From: Salminus brasiliensis
Lineage: Eukaryota; Chordata; Actinopteri; Characiformes; Bryconidae
Assembly: GCF_030463535.1 (NCBI RefSeq)
Contig: NC_132888.1
Coordinates: 5,386,081-5,450,080 of the forward strand
DNA length: 64,000 nt
Reading direction: 5' to 3'
A program made the position numbers and the translations under genes. Shown piece after piece: positions 39,101 to 46,554 of this stretch. Within the stretch, counting starts at the first letter, position 1. Each line of letters starts with the position of its first letter. The notes beneath the pieces are model-generated. The model was not told the DNA's origin. It was given only the letters and a program-made list of their open reading frames with translations, and did not search any database.

Positions 39101-39173
39101 CTTCGCCTGGAAACTTCAGACCATCTAAGAGATTTATGGATTTCACTCCATACGTGGCCAACATGCTGATAAT
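20956..39173 (-). CDS. fat4-like: FAT4-like giant atypical cadherin, 16 exons, 5' end missing
   Basis: A single-pass adhesion receptor related to FAT4/Drosophila Fat. FAT4 binds Dachsous-type cadherins and acts in planar cell polarity and Hippo signalling; that role is inferred here from family. I traced 16 exons with consistent phases: 38963-39173, 38175-38519, 35431-36341, 35142-35316, 32533-32713, 32116-32366, 27680-32014, 27468-27569, 27056-27357, 26837-26922, 26480-26659, 26196-26323, 25864-26081, 25212-25470, 22720-23937, 20956-21179. They total 9126 nt, or 3,041 residues plus stop. Order: a ~50-residue non-cadherin start, about 17 cadherin repeats (to about residue 1820), a degenerate membrane-proximal repeat, four EGF domains, laminin G, EGF, laminin G, a Cys-rich stretch, TM (about 2668-2689) and a tail of ~350 residues. 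The laminin-G start [20 protein letters not shown] and the tail motifs [11 protein letters not shown] and [10 protein letters not shown] point to FAT4 rather than FAT1-3. Human FAT4 has 34 cadherin repeats and about 4,980 residues, so this copy is shorter or its 5' exons lie outside what I could recognise. Confidence 0.93.
21966..22148. mobile_element. GGTTCCATAAAGAACC-family MITE
   Basis: The left arm GAGTGATGCCATTAATGAAC CACTTTTGGTACCATAAAGAAC pairs with the right arm GTTCTTTATGGAACCAAAAG...ATGGCATCTCTCA. These are terminal inverted repeats of about 40 bp around a ~100-bp centre with no coding capacity. Related copies are at 45313-45455 and 56565-56775, with a partial one near 61420. Confidence 0.75.
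22285..22440. repeat. degenerate GTTTAGGTTA repeat
   Basis: Many irregular copies of GTTTAGG / TTAGGTTAGG / GCTTAG. It resembles the vertebrate telomere unit but is too irregular to be called interstitial telomeric DNA. Confidence 0.6.
22720..23937 (-). CDS. fat4-like: FAT4-like exon 15 (juxtamembrane, TM, cytoplasmic)
   Basis: 406 residues. It starts [20 protein letters not shown], the end of the second laminin G domain, followed by a Cys-rich EGF-like remnant ([20 protein letters not shown]) and the TM segment [20 protein letters not shown] (about 23550-23616). A basic stop-transfer KRQGK follows. The tail contains [23 protein letters not shown], and a Ser/Glu-rich [18 protein letters not shown] resembling the conserved FAT4 tail segment. 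Donor CTGAAG|GTAAGG. Confidence 0.92.
23938..25211 (-). other. FAT4-like intron 14 with SINE
   Basis: Contains a tRNA-derived SINE at 24448-24710; otherwise AT-rich sequence without recognised features. Near 25000-25080 there is a short stretch (GATCCCTGAGGAACTCCTTG) that looks LINE-derived. Confidence 0.65.
24448..24710 (-). repeat. tRNA-derived SINE (family 1)
   Basis: On the minus strand the head reads GTGGCTCAGCGGTTAGAGCG (A box) and, 25-30 bp on, GTGGGTTCGGTTCCCGGG (B box, GGTTCGNNTCC-like). The body GCCACTGTTGGGCCCTTGAG CAAGGCCCTTTACCC follows. Copies on the plus strand occur at 56795-57010 and 57912-58075. Confidence 0.85.
25212..25470 (-). CDS. fat4-like: FAT4-like exon 14 (laminin G2, second part)
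   Basis: Acceptor CATTTCTCAG. It encodes [12 protein letters not shown] through [10 protein letters not shown] (the typical laminin-G DG-WH motif) to [15 protein letters not shown]. Donor CAATCTG|GTTAGT; the leftover G joins GA of exon 15 to make Gly. Confidence 0.9.
25471..25863 (-). other. FAT4-like intron 13
   Basis: 393 bp of AT-rich sequence; no feature seen. Confidence 0.6.
25864..26081 (-). CDS. fat4-like: FAT4-like exon 13 (laminin G2, first part)
   Basis: Acceptor TATCTAATAG, then AT ATC TCT GAA GAT. Encodes [20 protein letters not shown] and [20 protein letters not shown], the first strands of a laminin-G fold. Donor CTTAAG|GTAAGA, phase 0. Confidence 0.88.
26196..26323 (-). CDS. 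fat4-like: FAT4-like exon 12 (EGF between laminin G domains)
   Basis: Encodes the EGF module [20 protein letters not shown], then [12 protein letters not shown], with six cysteines in EGF spacing. Acceptor TTTTTACAG; donor CCAAAA|GTAGCT is weaker than the others but keeps the phase. Confidence 0.87.
26480..26659 (-). CDS. fat4-like: FAT4-like exon 11 (laminin G1, last part)
   Basis: Encodes [20 protein letters not shown] ... [17 protein letters not shown], the conserved GGV and F-GC-R elements of laminin G. Acceptor TCTCTGTAG, donor GAAAG|GTATGT. Confidence 0.9.
26837..26922 (-). CDS. fat4-like: FAT4-like exon 10 (laminin G1, middle)
   Basis: A short 86-bp exon encoding [20 protein letters not shown]. 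Acceptor GATTGGCAG, donor GATAG|GTAGGG. It matches the LTVDSC segment of FAT4 laminin G1 by position. Confidence 0.87.
27056..27357 (-). CDS. fat4-like: FAT4-like exon 9 (laminin G1, first part)
   Basis: Closes EGF4 (VTGPNCEE) and starts laminin G with [20 protein letters not shown], then [16 protein letters not shown] and [20 protein letters not shown]. This is the segment that most clearly marks the protein as FAT4-related. Donor GGAAAT|GTAAGC. Confidence 0.92.
27468..27569 (-). CDS. fat4-like: FAT4-like exon 8 (EGF4)
   Basis: 34 residues with [20 protein letters not shown] and CQCPFG. Acceptor TTTGTTATAG, donor CCATTTG|GTAAAA. Its first loop is shorter than in a canonical EGF (CLLGNC rather than C-NGG-C). 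Confidence 0.88.
27680..32014 (-). CDS. fat4-like: FAT4-like exon 7 (giant cadherin/EGF exon)
   Basis: A 4,335-bp exon encoding 1,445 residues: the end of cadherin repeat 6 to repeat 17, a degenerate membrane-proximal repeat, and EGF1-3. Canonical DxNDNxP linkers follow repeats 8, 10, 13, 16 and 17; the linkers after 7 (ASDFPRV), 11 (QYNYFPPSF) and 12 (ENLFTPHF) lack the calcium ligands. EGF2 and EGF3 read [20 protein letters not shown] and [20 protein letters not shown]; the first is calcium-binding type (DIDEC). The acceptor is TGTTGCAG and the donor GGATATGAAG|GTAACT. One exon of this size near the same place is also known in FAT4. Confidence 0.95.
32116..32366 (-). CDS. fat4-like: FAT4-like exon 6 (cadherin repeat 6)
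   Basis: Encodes [37 protein letters not shown] and the linker [10 protein letters not shown]. The acceptor TTTTAATAAAG at 32367 keeps the phase (AG+G = Arg). Donor GCCAAAG|GTAAGA. Confidence 0.9.
32533..32713 (-). CDS. fat4-like: FAT4-like exon 5 (repeat 5/6 boundary)
   Basis: Encodes [25 protein letters not shown], then [20 protein letters not shown]. Acceptor TTTCTAG, donor ATAAG|GTAACA. Confidence 0.9.
33494..35036 (+). mobile_element. Tc1-like transposon, near full length, long TIRs
   Basis: The left end AACCGGATTCCAAAAAAGTT and the right end AACTTTTTTGGAATCCGGTT are inverted repeats. The homology continues inward for about 200 bp (ATGTGGAGATGGCAAATGTC; TTCATGGCGTCAACAAA), so the TIRs are of the long, internally repeated type seen in some fish Tc1 families. 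A TA follows the right end. It carries a damaged transposase gene on the strand opposite to the host FAT4-like gene. Confidence 0.92.
33846..34853 (+). pseudogene. Tc1-like transposase, recently inactivated
   Basis: Starts [20 protein letters not shown] and is open to 34505. It shows the first HTH, the second HTH ([19 protein letters not shown]), the first catalytic Asp in VLWSDESRF and the [12 protein letters not shown] block. A small deletion/rearrangement near 34490-34510 breaks the frame. The sequence resumes with [14 protein letters not shown] (second Asp), an in-frame TGA near 34608, and [17 protein letters not shown] (third catalytic residue). All catalytic motifs are still legible, so decay is recent compared with the other Tc1 copies here. 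The ATG at 33846 is preferred because family members start at this MV. Confidence 0.88.
35142..35316 (-). CDS. fat4-like: FAT4-like exon 4 (cadherin repeat 5)
   Basis: Encodes [20 protein letters not shown] (the DxDxGxNG calcium element) to [19 protein letters not shown]. Acceptor GTCTTTTTCAG, donor GACTCAG|GTAATC. Confidence 0.9.
35431..36341 (-). CDS. fat4-like: FAT4-like exon 3 (cadherin repeats 2-4)
   Basis: 303 residues. Linkers [20 protein letters not shown] and [10 protein letters not shown], with DRE motifs ([33 protein letters not shown]) in each repeat. Acceptor AATTTGCAG, donor CATCAG|GTAGGA, phase 0. Confidence 0.93.
36342..38174 (-). other. FAT4-like intron 2
   Basis: Contains a short SINE/repeat-like piece at 37070-37215 (TAGCTGACGCTCTTATTCAG) and T-rich stretches; no cadherin-like frame was found. 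Confidence 0.6.
38175..38519 (-). CDS. fat4-like: FAT4-like exon 2 (cadherin repeat 1)
   Basis: Encodes [35 protein letters not shown] and the linker [10 protein letters not shown], then the start of repeat 2. Acceptor TTTGACACAG, donor GATGACG|GTCAGT. Confidence 0.92.
38520..38962 (-). other. FAT4-like intron 1 (as traced)
   Basis: 443 bp; no feature recognised. Confidence 0.6.
38963..39173 (-). CDS. fat4-like: FAT4-like exon 1 (first exon traced)
   Basis: Encodes about 50 residues without cadherin motifs ([20 protein letters not shown] ... [11 protein letters not shown]), then the first strand of cadherin repeat 1 ([19 protein letters not shown]). The proposed acceptor is TTTCATAG at 39174. 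The ATG at 39164 is in frame but is not followed by a signal peptide, so an upstream exon should exist; none was recognised to 46 kb. Confidence 0.75.
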
Positions 39174-39990
39174 CTATGAAACCGGGAACAAACAGCAAGA
39201 CCAAAGGTTGCAACGGTTACCAAATACTGTATATTTTAAAGCTGACATTTCCACTGTGGGAAAACCACAGGTATGCTGGACACCATGAGCAACTGCACAC
39301 TGTAACAATTGTGGCTACTAATTCCCATATGGCGTGAAGAAAGAGGTTCTTTGTGGAAGACCTTTTCTAAAGGCAGCAACACTATACCTTGACTTGTAAG
39401 GTTTCTTCTTTGGGAGCCCTTGTTCCTTTGAGTCTTTCACAGTATCCCTTGCTAACCTGAATATGTTCTTTGAATCCCCAGAGCACCTGGCAGGTACTTG
39501 ACTCAAAGGATGCATAAAGGCAAGTGCTTTGGGAAGTCAACAGGTGTAATCAGGAGTACTGAAATCTTGTTGTTGTTTATGTTTGCATTAAAAATACATT
39601 TCAATATTAGACACATTATTAGACCTGTTATACAAACACTGTAGGAAAATGATGTAGGGCATTTCAGTGGTGCTGGAGGCATTAGCATGGCTATACCTAA
39701 AGTCTGAATGAGTCAAAGTTAGCCTATAGTCTACAAGCACAGGTGGAAATACAGAAATGACTATCCCCAAGTGAATATATATGTACAGTGGTAGTAAAGG
39801 CTGCACTGGTCCTTAATCTAATAATTACTGTAGGTAGCATTTACACACTGGTATACAACTGGTTAAATGTTTTGATACAATCAATCAATTAAAATCTGCA
39901 ACACCCCCACTGATTGGCTTAGTAAGGAGAGATTTTGGACCTTTGACCTTTTTATTGAGTATTTAGAATCTCAAAAAAGTACACTAAGTA
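39174..39990. other. intergenic/5' region of the FAT4-like gene
   Basis: No signal-peptide-like exon was recognised on the minus strand. Unique-looking AT-rich sequence. Confidence 0.45.
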
Positions 39991-40502
39991 TACAAATATG
40001 TACAAAAGTAACCGGACACTTCTTTTTGAATGGTTGAGTTGCTTTACAGTGCAACGATTACTGACACAGGCCTTCAGTTGCATATGCAGCTTGTTTCACT
40101 GACATAGAAAAGCATTGCCAATACAACAGGACGCTTTGGAGCACCCACACATCCCGAATCTTAAGTCACCATGCCCAAAGATATATGTGGTACATAGAGG
40201 GGTAGAAAGCCCTGCAGCACTGGGCTGGCTGTGGAGCAGTGCTGGATCTCTAACCAACACCTCTGAAATAGGTTTGAGTGGTATTTTTGATCTGTAATTA
40301 ATCATCCATTATCAGTACCTGACCTCGCTAATGCTCTCATAGCGGAATGCCATCAAATCCTCATAGCAATGTTCCAAAATCTAGTCTAAGGCCTGTGCAG
40401 AAGCAGCAAAAGGGAACATACACTTTATTATTATTTGCCTTGATTTAAAAAAAAAACAACAACTCTAAAGGATCAGGTGTTTACAAACTTTTGGACGTGT
40501 AA
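39990..40502. mobile_element. Tc1/mariner-related MITE
   Basis: The left end GTACAAAAGTAACCGGACAC and the right end GTTTACAAACTTTTGGACGT are roughly inverted copies (complement ACGTCCAAAAGTTTGTAAAC). The interior has no transposase. A different MITE with similar ends lies at 62467-62780. Confidence 0.65.
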
Positions 40503-41120
40503 AACAATGTTTTGGTCACTTGGAAATGTAAAAATACAAGAATTCTGTTTTAATAAAACATATATACACATATAAAATAGTGCTTTTCTATACTATTCTG
40601 AAATCTCAGAAACGCAACCCTGGAGGCTGCCTGTGAACCATGAATACACACTGTAAATAATGAAGCTGTCAGCATACTCACCAAAGACTGCATGAGAGCC
40701 ATTAATCCCAAACAAGCCATTTTCACGTGCAGCCATTTACCTCTCTATGCAGGCATGAAGACATTTCTGAGCTGAAACATGTGAGGGCATTTCCATATCC
40801 TGGATGTTTACCATCTTTCCAAACCAGAGCAAACTGAGTGGGTATGCTGGGAGTGGAGGAGCTCAGCACTGGGTCCAGCACTGTGGAGGAATGCATTGCA
40901 GCCTGTCCAAAACAGGGGGGAAGTGGCCTTTGCAACTCCGCCCCCAGAGACTGCAAAGTGGATTCAGATTTTATGGGCAGTCAGGTAACAGAGAGCACTT
41001 TAGGAAAGTCTTGTTTATTCCAATTTCAGCTGAGGCTTACAAGTGAACGAGTTACTTAATCTGCTACCTGTTTACAGCATCCTCAGTTTGCACATTTACA
41101 AGGAAAGGGTGCTGTAAATA
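40503..41120. other. intergenic, nothing recognised
   Basis: ORFs of 60-80 codons exist on both strands at 40720-41060 without domains, signal peptides or splice context. Confidence 0.45.
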
Positions 41121-41121
41121 A

Positions 41122-41123
<2 letters not shown>

Positions 41124-41175
<52 letters not shown>
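41124..41175. repeat. (AT)n microsatellite
   Basis: About 26 uninterrupted AT units, with further AT-rich runs at 41237-41263. Confidence 0.95.
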
Positions 41176-41176
<1 letters not shown>

Positions 41177-41267
41177 ATAATACTCATTTACAAATACTGC
41201 TCATTGTCATATACATATATGTGTATGTGAAAAAAATATATATATACATATATATATATATACACAC

Positions 41268-41415
41268 ACGGCTCCTGGGTGGCTATGCTGCGCTACACCG
41301 ATAAGAGTCCTTGAGCAAGACTCCTGACACTACATTGGCCCTCCTCTGTAATATGGATAACCTTGTAAGTCGCTCTGGAGAAGAGTGCCAGCTTAATGCT
41401 ATAAATGTAAATGTA
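41268..41415 (+). repeat. SINE family 2 copy, 5'-truncated
   Basis: Contains CTGCGCTACACCGATAAGAG, CATTGGCCCTCCTCTGTAAT and TAAGTCGCTCTGGAGAAGAG, in the same order as the copies at 42978 and 43955. The tRNA-like head is missing and the tail is (GTAAAT)n. Confidence 0.8.
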
Positions 41416-41429
41416 AATATAGTCTGAAA

Positions 41430-41790
41430 GGCAAAGCTCGGTTCCAGGTTTCTCCTGGACGCCCCCCAGTCCAGCCAGCACAGCGTGGAGGATGTGTTCA
41501 ACTCCATCAGCAGCAGCTGCAGCAGCTCACCTGATTCACCATCATTAAGCCCTGATTCACCACCAAACCAGGTGTTGATCTGAGGAGAACTCTAAATAAT
41601 ACCAGACTCCATGAGAGAGGAGAACTTTGGAGATGTTCTAATGATGAACACAGTGATGGAGAACCTCCACCACTTTCTGTAGGAGTGTTATTATTAGTGT
41701 TTATTCTAATATCCATGTTTTTCTGAGGAGATAAACACTCACTGACCAGATAACCAGAAAACTGCCTCAGACCTTTGCACAGTACCATAT
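41430..41790. repeat. interspersed repeat, family not identified
   Basis: The block CCAGTCCAGCCAGCACAGCG to GGAGATAAACACTCACTGAC has the character of a dispersed repeat (I recall similar blocks in characiform genomes), but no second copy is in the window. It ends in an AGCAGCAGCTGCAGCAGC stretch near its left side. Confidence 0.4.
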
Positions 41791-42977
41791 ATACTAGGCT
41801 CCATTATCTTCCTGAAATATGCGTATTCTGCCTTCGTTTGTTCACTAAGACTTACCCACACACGGTCTAATTCCCCATCCAGTCCTCAGAGCTGAGGCTC
41901 CAGCTTTGTGTAGTTTCCTTTGCATATTTGTTGCTTCATCCACTAACGGTCTGCTGTGTCTGTCCACAATTAATGTGAAGTGACAAAGATCTATTCAAAT
42001 ATTTTCCCTTTCTCACATGGCAGTCTTTTACCTCATTTCAATTCACTGGTCGCCAGCATGGCACTCACCCAGAAGGTGAATGGAAAGGCCTGGAGTGAAA
42101 AGGGACTCAGCAGATAGGCTTAGGACACTTCTCCAGAGAAGAACCACAACGGTAGAGAATATTACCATTGTCTTGAATCAAGATCAGGAGGTTCTCATAG
42201 AGATGCTTCCACAGTCTTTTGACTTGCAGTGAATTTCTTGGTATTCAACTGGCAAAAAGAGGCGCTTTTTTTTTTGCTTTTTGTTGCAACAGCAGGCACT
42301 TAGAGCCGTCAACAAAAGGGAGGTTTGAATTTGACATCTCAATAGAAACCAGGCCGTGCGAGAAGCTTGGTTCAGTGAGGCTCCAATGAAGCTGCTACAG
42401 AGCAGCAGGGAACTGAAGCCTTCACAAAGCAGGGAGGATGATTTCTTGTCATATTTGCAACACTGGAAAAATATCTCAAATGTGATTATAATAACTAGCT
42501 CTTTTCACTTCCCTAAAAGCCTACTTTAGCTAGTGCTGATCACAATTTCTGCATAATTAAAGGGTTCAGATGTGTACAAAGTCATTCACCGAGGTTTGGT
42601 GTGAAGGAGTCAGAGTTGTTCGCGGTGGTGGTGAATGAAAGCAGGCGTCTATAGAGTTTAATGTCCTTAAAAGCACAGAAAGTTTTTTTCATTAAATGAT
42701 TATGAATGCCCAATGACAAATTACACTGCTGTCCAATGAAAAACATGTATCTCCATTTTTGTCTGACTTTTAAATTTCCCCATGGTTTGAACCCTGTAGC
42801 TGCTTCAGTACACTGTGTAAATATTACTGGATGAATGGACTGATAGAAATATTCAAAATTACTTGGAATAAACTTTTAGTTTACATTGATTTCCATTCAA
42901 AGTCTTTTTTGGAGATATATGTTTTTCATTGGACAGTGACAATATGCTTTTTAAAATGATTAATAAATATATATTTT
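41791..42977. other. intergenic, nothing recognised
   Basis: No coding or RNA feature was recognised. A ~25-bp inverted pair (AAAACATGTATCTCCATTTT near 42740 and GAGATATATGTTTTTCATTG near 42914) may mark another small MITE at about 42705-42940. Confidence 0.4.
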
Positions 42978-43183
42978 GTGGTTGGTATGGTGCAACAGAT
43001 AACACCACTACCTGCTAGTGGGAGACTGGGGTTCAATTCCAGGTCTGGGTGTGTGCTGCGCTACACCAATAAGAGTCCTTGGGCAAGACTCCTAAGACTA
43101 CATTGGCCCTCCTCTGTAATACAAGTAACTTTGTAAGTCGCTCTGGAGAAAAGTGTCAGCTAAATGTCGTAAATGTATTTATA
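42978..43183 (+). repeat. tRNA-derived SINE (family 2)
   Basis: Head TGGTATGGTGCAACAGATAA (A-box-like) and GGGTTCAATTCCAGGTCTGG (B box), then CTGCGCTACACCAATAAGAG, CATTGGCCCTCCTCTGTAAT, TAAGTCGCTCTGGAGAAAAG and a GTAAATGTATTT tail leading into (AT)n. Confidence 0.85.
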
Positions 43184-43204
43184 TATATATATATATATAT
43201 AGTA

Positions 43205-43298
43205 TTTTGCCTTATAAAAAAATATTTTGGGATATTGGGATTGGGATTGGGATATTTTGGCATACGGAAAAAAATGTAATAAAAATCAATAATAATAA

Positions 43299-43344
<46 letters not shown>

Positions 43345-43372
43345 CCTGTATGCCAAAATATCCCAATACTTC
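43205..43372. repeat. inverted repeat with AT and poly-T loop
   Basis: GGATATTTTGGCATACGGAA near 43251 is mirrored by TTCCTGTATGCCAAAATATC near 43344. Between them are (AAT)n, (AT)n and a run of about 30 T. The repeat GGGATATTGGGATTGGGATT directly precedes it. Confidence 0.75.
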
Positions 43373-43954
43373 AGAACTCAGAACTAAATGGGATCTTGCT
43401 GGCTATTTTGGGTGGTAAAGACATTGAGAATGTGAACTATTTACCCAACATTCATCCTAAAGGAAATGTGCTAAAAGATTCTGTGATTATAACAGAAACC
43501 TGTGGCATAATCGTAACTCTTTTCACTAGCCTAAAAACCTATTTTAGCTTGTGCTGATTCTTGTATTCTTGTAATTCCTGTATAATTAAAAAGTTTAGAT
43601 GTAAAGTCATTCACAGATGTTTAGTGTGAAAAGTTAAATGTTGGAGAAATGTGTAAGGCATTGTTAGGCAAAACAGTCCCAATACCCAAAACATTTCTCA
43701 GAAGGCATGTGTGGGTTGGCTGGCTATTTTGGGTGGTGAAGACAACCTGGTTCCCATCGGGTCACTTTAGAACCACTGTAAAGAGTTTCACACCAAACTC
43801 ACTCTGAAGAACCATTGCCTTTACTAAACACTTCGAGAACTTTCATCAAAGTTTAGACAAGCCACAAGGTCCTCAGGGACTTGTGGAGGATAGAGCCAGG
43901 TCTGTTAGGTGTCAACTCTGCACCAATATGTGCCAGTGCCGATACCTGCCAGTG

Positions 43955-44115
43955 AGCTATTACACCATGTAGGTGACCGGGGTTCGATTCCCAGTCTGGG
44001 TGCGCTACATCAATACGAGTCCTTGGGCTAAACTCCTAACGCTGCATTGACCCACCTCTGTAATACGAGTAACCTTGTAGGTCGCTCTGGATATAAGCGT
44101 CAGCTAAATGACAGT
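43955..44115 (+). repeat. tRNA-derived SINE (family 2), third copy
   Basis: Has the best B box of the family, GGGTTCGATTCCCAGTCTGG at 43980, followed by the shared body. The body is diverged (TAAACTCCTAACGCTGCATT). Confidence 0.82.
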
Positions 44116-44521
44116 CAGCCTGGTCTTGTGGGGTGTTCCTGGTATGCAGTGGTCAGTATCTACCAAGTGCTCCAAGGAAGGACAACCAATGAACCATTGA
44201 CAGGATCATAAACACCCAAGGCTCACTGATGTGATCCATGGAGGCCCCACCTCTCAACTTGGTTGCCAGTACCTACCAAAAGTGCTCCAAGGAAGGACAT
44301 CTGCTGAACTGGTAACAGGGTCATGGGCACCTAAGGCTCATTGATGCTCATGGAGGCCTCACCTCACAACTTACAGGACTTAAAGGATCTGCTGCTACTG
44401 TCTTTGCTCCAGAGACTACAGGACACCTTCAGAGGACTTGCAGAGGCCATGCCTTGACGGCACGAAGAGGATCTACCCAGTATTAGTCAGGTGGTTTAAA
44501 TGTTATGGCTGCTTGGTGTAA
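44116..44521. mobile_element. MITE with internal tandem duplication
   Basis: Shares with 54174-54488 the blocks GTGCTCCAAGGAAGGACA, CACCTAAGGCTCATTGATG and AACTTACAGGACTTAAAGGA, and ends TAAATGTTATGGCTGCTTGG. The block from TACCAAGTGCTCCAAGGAAG to AAGGCTCACTGATG appears twice in tandem (44160-44235 and 44273-44350). The left terminal repeat is not clear. Confidence 0.7.
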
Positions 44522-45312
44522 ATGTCTGTGCCAAAAACAAATCAGCCTGAAATGATGACATCATTACTGCATAAAGGCGTATTGTGATTACAGACCACAG
44601 CCACTAGATGACGCTACATTTACACAATGGAAATTCAAGCAGGACCCATTCACAGCATCCACATAAGAAATGATCTAAACCAGATGAAGCTGTGCTGGAT
44701 CCACCACTGTATTACCACATTACATACTGGATTATGGGCTTCACTTGAGGCAACGTGGGCAAAGTGGGACATAATGTCCCCTGACAACCTTCATTGGTAA
44801 TTCAACAGATGTGCAAACTAAGTGTAGGAGCTGGGCCTACAACAGTGTTCAACACATGTTGCTTCTGGTTCATTTGCCTTCTCAATTCAGACCAGTGTGG
44901 TAGGCTCAGGCGCAACAGATGAGGTATGAGTATTTGTCATGTTGAAATTGGCCTTTTTTATGGGTTCTTGGAAAGGAGGACCAGATATCCAGCAATCCCA
45001 AAGCTTAAAACTGCAAAATACTGGATCAGCTCATTGATCTTTACTGCAGGACCTTCAGAAAGAGGTATCTGCAGCATTAGCCAGTTTGGCTTATCTCCAC
45101 TAGTTATGCAGGTGGAGTTGAACATATTTAGGGTTAGTTTTAAGCCTAGTCCTGGACTATCTTGGCCTTTCAATGGGGAATCTTCAGTCAATTTACTGTG
45201 TAATCCAGGACTAGTATACTGTCCACCTTTAGAAGTTAAACCACTGAATAACGTCAGCTGTGTATTTTTATCAAATCCTACTCTCTTAAAAAATTAAATG
45301 GGTGGCAAAGGC
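44522..45312. other. intergenic, no gene seen
   Basis: Contains one 123-codon ORF (44926-45297) that has no recognisable domain and overlaps repeat-like sequence (TTTTAAGCCTAGTCCTGGAC). Confidence 0.45.
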
Positions 45313-45455
45313 ATTCAATTTTGAGCAATGGCACAGAACCATTTTTGGTTCCATAAAGAACTTAACATGGACTAACATTTAAAAGGTTCTTTACACCTCA
45401 ATTTGACCAAAAAAAGCTTCCTAGTGGAACCAAAAATGGTTCTTCTATGGAAGAG
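45313..45455. mobile_element. GGTTCCATAAAGAACC-family MITE
   Basis: AACCATTTTTGGTTCCATAA AGAAC at 45340 pairs with GTGGAACCAAAAATGGTTCT at 45424. Same family as 21966-22148. Confidence 0.75.
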
Positions 45456-45654
45456 GTCTTGAAATCTGGACCTTGAATCCAGTGTCCATTTCTGGACTTT
45501 GTAGTTCTTGGTTAGTGTGATTCTACATGCCCAATTAATTACATTAGCTGGCCACTTTATTTCCAGTGATTACAAAATCCAGGACTGGGGAGTAGATTAA
45601 AGGTCCAGATTTGATGACCTGGGTTCTATGGCATTGCTCAAAGAACCCTTTGTA

Positions 45655-45730
45655 AGGTGAGGCAGGTTTATTTATATAGCACCTTTCATACACAGTGGAA
45701 ATCCACAGTGCTTCACATAAACACAGAAGA
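45655..45730. repeat. common fish interspersed repeat fragment
   Basis: CAGGTTTATTTATATAGCAC followed by AGTGCTTCACATAAACACAG is a widely dispersed teleost motif. Confidence 0.5.
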
Positions 45731-46009
45731 ATGAATAGAAAATTAAAAAAATGAATAAAAATAAAATAATTACTGGAGAACATTAAAAAAGCTTGGGATA
45801 ACATTTACATGGACTACAAGTCATTTTCAGCACCAGAAATGAATAAGAGCAACCAACTTCTACACTGTTAAGTCAATCCTGTGAATATCAGCACTAGCAG
45901 ACTTTGTACTTTTTACATTATGGCCCATCAATCAATTCGGAACAGTAAAAAATAATCTGCACATGAATGAAGACAGCCAAGGAAACCTTTTTCTAAAAAA
46001 AAGAAAATG

Positions 46010-46015
46010 TTTATT
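46010..46015 (-). terminator. candidate hmgb1 poly(A) signal
   Basis: AATAAA on the minus strand, about 410 bp after the hmgb1 stop codon. Confidence 0.55.
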
Positions 46016-46425
46016 TCAGACACATTCTTGAATGTCAAACAAAGCTGCATTCTTGTAATTAGAGTGGTATTCAAAGTACAGTTAAAGGACCTTATGACAG
46101 CAAATACGAAAAATATTTTTAAAAACTAATATAACGCACTATAGATCTACATAAACCAGATAATTGTGCTATGCACCTTCAGAGAAACAGTTGTTCTCCT
46201 CCACCTTAACTGTTCCAAGCAAGAACTACCACTAAACAAAAGGAAAAAAAACTGAAGACACATAGTGTTAACTTTACAAAAGGAGAATAACACTGTACAT
46301 CTTAAAAACGTCTCATATACACAGCCTAACAATTCTCGTTTCTGCTGTATTACGTTTGAAGATGTGAATCGTGTACAATTGGGTTTATGGCATGAACAAG
46401 AATCTAGGCTCCATCACTGGCTACT

Positions 46426-46554
46426 CTACTCATCATCCTCGTCGTCATCTTCCTCATCGTCCTCCTCCTCGTCGTCATCTTCCTCATCATCATCCTCACC
46501 CGCCGCCTTTTTAGACAATCCTGCCACTCCCTTGGTGCGATATACAGCAATATC
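46426..46554 (-). CDS. hmgb1: hmgb1 coding exon 4
   Basis: Encodes [19 protein letters not shown] and the acidic tail, stop TAG at 46426-46428. Acceptor ATCTTTGCAG. Confidence 0.93.
   Translation of the reverse strand, partial: DIAVYRTKGVAGLSKKAAGEDDDEEDDDEEEDDEEDDDEDDE

Noticed and set aside
40723-40956. Candidate leader exon of the FAT4-like gene on the minus strand
   Set aside because: The translated start (MQSLGAELQRPLPPCFGQ) is not a signal peptide, and no donor fits phase 0 with the exon at 39173.
44926-45297. 123-codon ORF
   Set aside because: No domain, no splice context, and its sequence overlaps repeat-like blocks.
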